From Dermanyssus gallinae (lineage: Eukaryota > Arthropoda > Arachnida > Mesostigmata > Dermanyssidae), in contig QVRM01002284.1 in NCBI GenBank assembly GCA_003439945.1, positions 1 to 64,000 of the forward strand: 64,000 nucleotides of DNA, written 5' to 3'. Positions 10,466-18,483 of this stretch are shown here, one piece after another. Each line of letters opens with the position of its first letter. The first letter of the stretch is position 1. The notes under the pieces are model-generated. The model was given only the letters and a program-made list of their open reading frames with translations. It was not told where the DNA came from and ran no database searches. The position numbers and the translations under genes are program-made.

Positions 10466-10668
10466 GAATTCTAAAAGTGTTGAGCCCGGTGGCGTGGTGC
10501 ATTCGCGTGCGCCTCGCTACCGGATACGACACAAAAGTGAACGGATTCGATCCCCACCGTTGCACATTTGTAGTTATGGGGCTCGTCGTACAAAGCAATG
10601 CAAAAACAAATTCGTGGACGTTTAATGTTGGCTGCGAGTCAGCCCGAGCAAGTTTGAGAATTCAAAAC
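10466..10668 (+). mobile_element. SINE-A copy 2
   Basis: Full-length head GAGCCCGGTGGCGTGGTGCA at 10482, a diverged box B (GATTCGATCCC), and the shared body through TTGGCTGCGAGTCAGCCCGA. GAATTC plus an A-run flanks it at 10466 and 10658. This is a likely but imperfect target duplication. The older sequence divergence suggests an early insertion. Confidence 0.8.
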
Positions 10669-11560
10669 ATGTAATTCGATTTTACACAAAGCGTTTCTTC
10701 CAGCCAGCGAATCGTGTGATTTGATATAAATAGTTTAATTCCTTCTTATCCCAGTTTCTCCGTTGTTATATTCGTCTATACAGTTAGACAGAATTGCGGC
10801 CACTCCATAAAGAAGTAAAGACTTGGTTTTAGTGGATTCGTACGTTCACACCATCGAGGCTTGAAGAACGATGCTTGGTGTGCAATATGCATTTTACAAT
10901 TTAATTTCTCTGAAAATAATATTTTTAAAGTCTTATAAAATTATAATAGGCTAGGCGTAAAAATATAATAAGTTAAACGTGTCGTTGCCGTAATTTACAA
11001 GATGGTATTGTTGTTATTGTTGTAGTTGCTGTTGCTGATGTAGTTGCTGTTGTTGTTGTTTTTGCAATCCCCGGAACAGCTCCAAGACATCCTCTAGGAG
11101 GCGTATGCAAAAGCTGCCATGGTAAAAGTGCATCCAAGACGGCCAAGAAAACCGCCGAAGCACTAGTAGAAACAGGCTGTGACTCCTTGCAGTCTTTAAA
11201 CGCGCGAACGATTGCTCTTGCCCGACTTTGGTTTTTGCTGTCAGCTGCTCCTAGAACAGGACTCAAAAGGGCCCATGAGGAAAACCATACAGAATTGTGC
11301 GCGGTAACAGGTAAAGTCGGCACTCTTTTTAAGGTCTTCCCGGTTCACGACTCGTTTGAGAGGGCTGCCTACGGGAATGCTGCCCACAAGCAGCAAAAGT
11401 TGAATTCCCGGCAATCTAGCCTTTTGAGGTCTGCTTAGATCAAGACGGGAAAAATCCCAGGCCTTGACGGCTGCAGTCACGAACGAAGAATGAGCTACAT
11501 AATAGCTTTATTAACCGATGGTTGGTTTACAATATTGCGCGTACAGAGAAAGCACACATT

Positions 11561-11614
<54 letters not shown>

Positions 11615-11883
11615 AAGCAACTAGCCCCAAAAATGGATGGCGCTATAGCATTGTACTTATACTCAACCTCTGATGTGCAGCATCGGTACACTCAGAGAGT
11701 AGGAAGGTAATGTGATAGCGTCGAAGGATTTTGCTGTAAAGTAATCTGGAGCTGTCACACTCAATTGAAAACCTTGAGCACTGAAGTTGGGGATGGGTCC
11801 CTTGTGAACAGTAGTTGATCGTGGGTCAGTGGGGACTAAGCTTATGATGAAACATGTGTTAAATGTGTATAAAAAAAAAAAAG
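10669..11883. other. no recognisable gene; GTT-type run and TA array
   Basis: A GTTGTT/GCTGATGTAG run at 11008-11062 repeats part of the 9640-10130 block. A TA array lies at 11563-11611. Open frames near 11187-11480 on both strands match nothing I know. Confidence 0.5.
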
Positions 11884-12062
11884 AAGAACGAGCTAGATCT
11901 AAGAACGAGTCGGTTCTAATAACGAGCTGGTTCTAAGAACGAGTCGGTTCTAAGAACGAGCTGGTTCTAAGAACGAGTCGGTTCTAAGAACAAGCCGGTT
12001 CTAAAAAAAGAGCTGGTTCTAAGAACGAGACGTTTCTAAAAAAGGGCCGGTTATGAGAAGGA
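11884..12062. repeat. 17-bp minisatellite, about 10 units
   Basis: Units of the form TAAGAACGAGCTGGTTC and TAAGAACGAGTCGGTTC alternate, with more diverged units at the right end. Each unit holds a GAAC...GTTC inverted repeat. The array runs straight into the R1-like LINE. Confidence 0.93.
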
Positions 12063-13660
12063 GCTGGAACTGATGCTCCAGTTCAAAGAGTATCCAGACG
12101 CAGTCGCGGAAACTCTTACCTCCGCGATAAGAACAGGGGAGTTCCCACCAGCACTGAACGAAGCAGACGTACCCCTTATCTCCAAAGCGAATGGAGGGTA
12201 CCGGCCAATCTGTTTACTAAACGTCTTAGCCAAGGGATATGAAGCCATCATGAAAGAAAGGCTCAGGCTATTTGCAAAGGAGTGCAGACTCCTGTCACTT
12301 GCAACATTTGGCTTCCGTTAACACAAATCTGTCCTAACGGCATTTCATAGGGTTCTCAGTAGAATGCTGAGGCAGACAGCTAAACAGGTCGTAGATTCAC
12401 AGCTAGTTATGGTCACCCTCCTGGATGTGAGGAACACTTACAACAGCCTACCATGGAAGACCACCTTGTACACGGATTCGTAAAAACGTTTCGAAGGTAA
12501 TATATCTGCATACCTTAAGGAGAGGTTCGCTTTACGGAAAGGTGATTTTGCCGGTGACAACCGGGGTGCCACAGGGCTCAATTCTGAACCCACCGCTATG
12601 GAACCTGGCGTAAGACGACGGCGGCAAACCGGTCTACCCCCGGGAACAAACACGATAGCCTACGTTGGCGACTTAGCGATGGAACAGACTAAAACGGAGA
12701 ACGAGTTGAGCTAAATACAAGCAAAGCTTTGCTAACAATAGCGCAGTCGATGAAGACCGCGGGGCTGGCACTCGCTCCAGAGAAATATCAGATCATCCGC
12801 CGTACTGACAAGAAGATAGTTCGACCATTTGTGCATACAAGTCTCAGGACAAACAGACAGGCTCGGGAAAGAAGCCCGCTACCCTGGGGCCACGCTGAAC
12901 ATATCCGTGGCGGGCTTATGCCACCATATAGAGAGCTGCGGAAAAAGCCATCCAAGGCAGCAAACGCTATTGCCAGGATACTTCCAAATATAAATAGGCT
13001 GCAGGCTCGTACAAGAAAACTACTGATGGCCGTAGCGGGGTCAACCGCGCTTTTCGAAACTGCCGTGCTGGCCAGAGCAACCCTAAGAAAAGATCCTGCG
13101 CAGAAAGCTGCGGATCGCAACCCTTAGGTTAATCCAAGTGTACAGAACGATCAGCACAAGTGCAGCTCTGCTGCCCGCGGAAGATATTCCTTCCTTGGGA
13201 CGTCCAAGGCGTCCGAGACAGCGCCTGTGGAAAATTGGCGAACCCAGAGAGAGTGACAAATAAAAAGAGAGAAACGCCACTTTAGAAAAGTAGGATGCCA
13301 TTCCCTCTGGTGCCCCCGGAAAGTGTTTAAGCAAATACACACTCTGTTGGTTGCCAGGCGTGGGAAGAGGCCAGAACCGTGGCGACTAGACAGAGTCGCG
13401 AGAGATGGTCCAGAGCGGGAATAACACATCCTAGGTTCGACCTAGACATGGGAGGTGGCAGCGGAAATAGCACAGGAGGTACTGAGCACAATGCTTGGAA
13501 GATGTAAAAAGAGGCAAAATCTCGCGAAGCCAACGCGGCTAAAGAAAGAGAAACTTTGAATCAAAGGGCTGAAGCAAGGGCTGTGCGCCTGAGAGGTGGG
13601 GGAACCCGTGAGCGACCCCGGTTGAAATGATCGGTGATGAACAGGCACTCTTTATGGTCC
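12063..13660 (+). pseudogene. R1-like LINE pol pseudogene (RT to C-terminus)
   Basis: Degenerate pol of an R1-clade LINE. In order it shows RPICLLNVLAKGYEAI and FGFR (12200-12318), a TAA stop at 12319, then MVTLLDVRNTYNSLPW as motif A near 12410-12455. Next are a TGVPQGS-like stretch near 12560 in a shifted frame and AYVGDLA near 12660, where an active element has YADD. The R1-type thumb reads GLALAPEKYQI, then AANAIARILPNINRLQARTRKLLMAV, and a tail with YRTISTSAALLPAEDIPSLG near 13140-13195. Many stops and shifts are present and the YADD catalytic pair is lost. No 28S flank is seen, so it is not at the R1 rDNA site. Confidence 0.85.
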
Positions 13661-13835
13661 GTAGCACTGTTCTATGAACATCTGGGCCACCAGAAAATGA
13701 AGCTTACGGGGAGGTGCGTTTAGTGGGTATGGGTCACAGCGGCGTAACATCCATCCGCTGGGATCGAGTCTCACACAGCTCGAGATTGAAAGTGAGATTC
13801 CCTATTTGTAGCAGTAGTGCGTAACTGTATTTAAC
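13661..13835. other. no recognisable feature
   Basis: Short gap between the R1-like LINE and LINE-D copy 1; nothing identified. Confidence 0.4.
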
Positions 13836-13899
13836 CCTCATCTACAAAAAAATATAATATACGCCTACACATAAAATATATTTGATTGCTTGCAACAAA

Positions 13900-15960
13900 A
13901 CATTTGCAACCGTTACAGCGTGTATCGTGATAAACAGGTTTACGTTTATTCCTAAACGCTCCGCCAAGTGAAAACATAACGCTAGACTTCGTGTGTATAT
14001 GTACAGGGTTTCCCGGGAAGTTTTAGAAAGCAAAATAAGGAATTCTAGAGCTCGTTAAAGCAAACATTTTTGTATTATGAAACATGGTTTCTGAGAAGTC
14101 TTGTTTTGGATTTAGAGTGATGTTACTACAATTGTGACACGGTGTTTTTGTCCCACATAGGAACATAAAATGTGCACTTGAGAGACAACCAGTCCTCCTG
14201 TACAGAAACTAAGTACGCTGTCGTGTTTGTGAAAAAATTCTGCTTCCTCCGAAGAACGCCGCTCAGAAGTTGCGACATGGTCGCCTAAAAGGGAATTTGC
14301 AAACATGAAGTTCATTATTAGCTTTTACGCCAAATACCTCAAAAAAACGCCAAATACGACCACTCACAAGCGCTCACAACTAACACATTTAGGCAAACGC
14401 ATATTTCATGACGATAATTTTGACACCAAACTTAAGCTCCGCGGCTGTCGCGTGACATATCGGTGGTAGTGAACGTCGCTACACAGTAATTTTGCATGCA
14501 TATTTACATAATCTGGACATAACGCCAAAAAATCTCAATTACTCCGCAACCACGTAAGGTAATAATTGTGAGGTATTTGGCGTGAAAACTAATAAAAAAC
14601 TTTATTTTTGCGAATTCTCTTCTAAGGGACCATGTAACATCTTCTGACCGGGGTAATGTGTTCTTCGAAAGAAGCAAAATTTTTATGAACACGACGGTGT
14701 GCTTAGTTTCTGTACAGGAGGACTGGTTGTCTCGCAATTGCACATTTTGTGCTCCTGTGTCGGGCAAAAACACTAGTCTCACAAGTTGTAGAAATTTCTT
14801 TCTCACTGCAAAACAAGACTTCTCAGAGACCATGTTTCATTGGAAAAAATATTTACTTTAACGAGCCCAACAATTCCTTATATCGCTCTCGAAAACTTTC
14901 TGGGAAACCCTGTATATATCTCTATTCTAGAATCATTTATTGAACATGACGCTAGTCAGTGTGCGGAAAGACTGCATAAGGCGACCAAGGATTCGAAGAC
15001 TTCAATCTCGATTTTTAAGTATGCCAATAATGGGTTAAAGGGAAATAGGATATAACAACACTTAACGAAAACAATGCAAACAAATCAGCATCGATGATAC
15101 CTTCAAAGCGTATGTGTTTAATAAGTTATTTCCCTCCGTATATGTGGCCCAAGCCGGTCCAACACAGGCACTTACTTTCGCGCCGCCAATATCAAAGTGT
15201 CCGTATTTGTTTGTAGAATGCAATATATTAAAGAAAATAAATCAACTCTCTTTTAAAAGCAGCTTTTCACCAGATCCATTCCTCCATTAATTAAAAAAAA
15301 AAGTAGCACCTAATTTGGCAAAGCCACTTTCATGAATGTACGCCAGGTCTTACGAAGACGGTATTGTATCGGATTTTTCCAACAATCCGTGATGGCGTTT
15401 GCAAATGAAAAAGAATCAAATTCGAATGTTGACCATTATACACCCGTGGCATAATCATCAATAGCGTGTAAATTATTTGGAAAATAACTTGTGGATCATA
15501 TATTTAGCTGTATGCAGTCTAAGAAAGCGCTTGACAAGCAGCATCACGGCTTTATTAAAGCCAAATCCACAGCAACGCAGCTTTGTTAACTAGTAAAAGT
15601 GGAAAAGGATTGGGCCATTTTTATTAGCAAAAAGGAAGCAATTGATTATACTGCGCAAACTTTGCGCAGATGAACTTTATGGGCCATTTGGCACAGATAA
15701 TGTGAGGGAAACCGTACAGAGAACAATTGACTCTGTCTTGGATTGGTGCACCAATAATGCTGATGCTCTGAAGGAGAACTACGTTTACACACTTTATGAA
15801 GAAGAGATACTCAGAGTAAACAGTATTCGTGATCTTTGGGTAACGAAGACACCGGAGCTGGATTTTAACATTCACATTACACGAACATTCAATGTGCTGG
15901 TATTATATGCAATACGATATTTCTGTAAGATGTAGTATATCGTATTGTAGTCTCCGCATT
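13900..15960 (+). mobile_element. LINE-D copy 1, interrupted and internally deleted
   Basis: CR1/jockey-like LINE recognised by matches to 50690-51690 and 54000-55766. The left part (to 14001) carries the ACGCTAGA...GTGTGTATAT segment shared with copy 3, and the element resumes at 14915 after the inverted-repeat insertion. RT pieces on the plus strand are HGFIKAKSTATQL near 15560-15590, joined after AIDYT straight to KLCADELYGPFGTDNVRETV near 15655-15715. The DFSKAFD and SGVPQGS parts are therefore deleted. The thumb part EEEILRVNSIRDLWVTKTPE follows. Motif C reads CADE instead of YADD. Confidence 0.82.
14002..14914. mobile_element. 909-bp element with ~340-bp inverted repeats, TA target
   Basis: Begins CAGGGTTTCCCGGGAAGTTTT at 14004 and ends with the near-exact reverse complement at 14912. 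TA flanks both ends. The arms 14004-14340 and 14570-14912 pair over their full length at roughly 80% identity, and the 229-bp centre is unique. Arm frames (for example on the minus strand 14833-14504) show no transposase motif, so it is probably a non-autonomous Tc1/mariner-type foldback or large MITE. Copy 3 of LINE-D lacks it at the equivalent site (54111-54120), which supports insertion. Confidence 0.9.
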
Positions 15961-16024
15961 TAGAAAATGTTACGATGATTTAATAACCATTTACAATACA
16001 TTTGCACACTCGGCAGTGCTCGCC

Positions 16025-16060
16025 TTCTCTCTCTCTCTCTATATATATATATCTATATAG
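16025..16060. repeat. (CT)n(TA)n microsatellite
   Basis: CTCTCT run passing into ATATAT. Its right edge touches the first 28S-like segment. Confidence 0.9.
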
Positions 16061-16084
16061 TGGCGGGAGTAACTATGACTCTCT
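16061..16084 (+). other. 28S rRNA R2-site upstream segment (a)
   Basis: TGGCGGGAGTAACTATGACT plus CTCT: 24 of 24 bases equal the universally conserved 28S rRNA sequence just upstream of the R2 insertion point. After it the sequence departs from 28S. Confidence 0.85.
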
Positions 16085-16279
16085 GAATGTTACCCTTAAA
16101 GATAGCTAGTAATGGCAAGGCTGTTTAGGGCATTGCACGTCGGTTTGATTCACAAGTGACGCAAAGGAAAACGTAAGGCGGTGACTTTTTCAGACGGTAG
16201 CCAGATAGGCCACCCAAGTGGGATGGCTGCAAAGCTAGCGCTCGAGATAAGGTGTACGCAGTCTTTCTCAACCTTTCCA
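16085..16279. other. sequence between two 28S-like segments
   Basis: 195 bp between 28S segments a and b. It starts with a CTTAAAGATAGCTAG stretch that may be a scrambled 28S copy. No open frame of note. It could be a very short R2-type remnant; this is inference. Confidence 0.4.
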
Positions 16280-16309
16280 GACTCTCTTATGGTTGCCAAA
16301 TGCTTCGTC
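16280..16309 (+). other. 28S rRNA R2-site segment (b)
   Basis: A 30-bp stretch spanning the R2 cleavage point and its downstream side (GACTCTCTTATGG then TTGCCAAATGC then TTCGTC). By my recall of the conserved 28S sequence, 27 of 30 bases agree. Confidence 0.8.
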
Positions 16310-16463
16310 GATGGATCAAACAATAACGACGCCCCCAGGGTTCAGAGATTAGAGGAATAGGTGCAGGGTTGGACGCCTCCACGTGGCGGCCGCTGGTAAC
16401 GGAAAGGTAACCCATGGGGTTCTCCCGAGAGATTCCGATCTGGCTAAGAGCCAATCCAAAATA

Positions 16464-16485
16464 CGGGAGTACCTATGACTCTCTT
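16464..16485 (+). other. 28S rRNA R2-site upstream segment (c)
   Basis: CGGGAGTACCTATGACTCTC then TT: 21 of 22 bases agree with 28S. The sequence then switches to a GC-rich block beginning TCCGGCGTCGG. Confidence 0.82.
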
Positions 16486-17090
16486 TCCGGCGTCGGTCCG
16501 CTGGTGCGCGACTTCCGCGCGCTGCGGGGACCTTCACGCGCCCACATGAAAGTTGGTCAGACGGTGTTAACTCCCAATAGTAACTCTCCCGGGCCACTTA
16601 ATGGTGATAAGGGGGGCAAGGCATACGATATCGGTTGGATGGCAACAAATTCATATTGTCATTCTGTCGTGGCCCATTCGAGGGCTGTTAAGGCTAGTAA
16701 GATTTACAGGGGAAATGTGCTGCATATGAAACCCGGGCCGGACGGCTAATGCCCCGGGAGGTTAGCGCCCCGGTGGTACCGTCTGGGACGCCTGCTGCCT
16801 TGGCTTAATAGGCAAAATGAGGGCGAGTTAGCCACATGAACGCAGACCGCCTGTCGAGAGAACCATCTGGTTCCGCTGCTGCCCTTCGCAGCGGTGGGGA
16901 ACCCCTGCTCTGAATTGGTCGAGCCACCCTTCGGGGGGTGAGTGTATATTCTGGGGTGTAACGCGGAATCGCGAGGTGATCGCGTCTAATCGGTAGAGTA
17001 GTGTGGTACCTCCATTCCGAACCTCGATAGGGGGGAGGGTGGGGCAGCTGCTGGCCTGTCTATTCGGGCTGGTGGGCACTCCCGCAATAT
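16486..17090. other. GC-rich unclassified block after 28S segment c
   Basis: About 600 bp, richer in G and C than its neighbours, with repeated GGTTAGCGCCCCGG/GGCTAATGCCCCGG-like motifs near 16744-16780 and a GCAGCGG...CCGCTGC hairpin near 16870-16898. A frame at 16414-16749 has no known domain. Starting exactly at a 28S junction, it could be an R2-type 5' UTR, a structured RNA, or ordinary rDNA spacer. I cannot tell which. Confidence 0.45.
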
Positions 17091-17103
17091 GTATGTATGT
17101 ATG

Positions 17104-17144
<41 letters not shown>
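17091..17144. repeat. (TATG)n(TA)n microsatellite
   Basis: Four TATG units followed by about 18 TA units. Confidence 0.95.
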
Positions 17145-17147
<3 letters not shown>

Positions 17148-17821
17148 TTAATTGCATGCAGTTTGTATTGCTATTCGGATGAACAGAGAGAAAGGCTCAC
17201 TGGCAATATTTGCGGCAGACGTGAGCGAAATACTGCCCCACTCTATGTGTTGATAACGATCGCAATTTTACTAGTACTGCCAAACCACGTGAGAATGGAA
17301 CTCGGGCTCTCAGGACGGCAGCAAGCGCTTCTGCGTCGCACTCTGTATAGAGAGTGCTGTCGTCAGCTGTAAATACGATTGACCTATAATTGATTTATTG
17401 GTCGTTTTTTCCTTTGTGTGTGAATTCTAATTATGATAGAGGAAACGACGGGGCAACGCAGCATCTGTTTGGGGCACATTGTCGAACTGGGTTAGGGAAC
17501 TCGTGACTACACGTTCAAGCGGAGACAGTTTTTGACTTCAAGGTGCTGATTAAAAAAAGTATATGATGATAGATATATTATTATGAATAATTGACACTAT
17601 TATAATTAGTAATTATGATTACTATAACGCTGTATTAATATTAAGCTTAAGGCTATGTCTGCTATTATCATTGTAGATTTAGTGTGGTTGACCTGTTATT
17701 TGTCGTTGGTCATGCGTCTGCATGCAAGAAGCACATGATTATGAGTGATTGAGGCGAGGTTTTATATATGATAAAAATGAATATTTTTTTTACCTCGTCC
17801 ATCGCTTAATTTTTTTAAAGT
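17145..17821. other. no recognisable gene
   Basis: A frame of about 75 codons (to 17372) has no known domain. The rest is AT-rich without motifs. Confidence 0.45.
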
Positions 17822-17976
17822 GCGTTTTATTGATAGCATATTGATGACCATCAAGAAGCCGCTTTGTGTACCTGCTAGCGGGTTGCAAGCCGGCAGTGGA
17901 AACGATCAGAGTAAGGCTTAAATCACCTACTACAGGGCCACTTCAGCAATTTTTGTTGGAGTGGCAGGGAAAGTGA
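17822..17976 (+). pseudogene. LINE-G fragment (copy 3)
   Basis: The frame from 17857 reads SRFVYLLAGCKPAVETIRVR, then LKSPTTGPLQQFLLEWQGK and a stop at 17974. It aligns with LINE-G copies 1 (46490-46610) and 2 (34670-34780), where the same stretch is SRFVYLMSGC...RLRLKTPRTVP. Only this C-terminal piece is left, ending 26 bp before the LINE-E 3' end. Confidence 0.8.
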
Positions 17977-18097
17977 CCGAGGCCTCGACAGACGGTAGCG
18001 CAGTTTTATTTTTATTTATTTTTATTTACACACCCTTTAGCAGGGGGGCTTTATTGAGGATTATCAAAAATTCATAACAAACGCGGCATCTGGCGAT

Positions 18098-18483
18098 TTA
18101 TATGTTTGGCTGTACATGATTGCACTTGCGGGCTGTGCGCCACGCGAACATTCTATTAACGATTTCTTTCCTGGCTACAGCTTTAGCTTGAATGTTCATA
18201 CCAGATCGAGTTATCGTCGTCATGACTTCAAAGAACCTATTAAACCTATCAGGCTGCTTACATATGCTGGTAAACGTATATCTGTCAATCTTATCTAATA
18301 TAACGGCAATGTCCATGCACTCAACATTATTTCTGCTAATGTTGCAGCGGTAGGCAACACGCCTTATGAACTTTTTATGAAGTTTAGCCAGAATCTTTTG
18401 ATCACACACAAGTCCTAGATGCCATACAGGTGAGGCGTAAATTAGGACTGGGAGAACATATTGCTTGTACAGTCTAACATACA
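18098..18483 (-). pseudogene. LINE-E ORF2 C-terminal tail, displaced frame
   Basis: Continuing the ORF2 protein in another frame, the minus strand reads LYVRLYKQYVLPVLIYASPV, then CDQKILAKLHKKF and RRVAYRCNISRNNVECMD, with a stop at 18098. The tail after the RT thumb is typical of CR1/jockey proteins. It was split from ORF2 by a GTATAT-rich replacement at about 18484-18540. Copy 2 has ordinary sequence (TTGTGGCAGCC...) there instead. Confidence 0.85.

Noticed and set aside
12063..13660. R1 element at its normal rDNA site
   Set aside because: No 28S sequence flanks either R1-like copy here.
16414..16749. Open frame of 111 codons in the GC-rich block
   Set aside because: No domain; crosses 28S segment c, so most likely non-coding.
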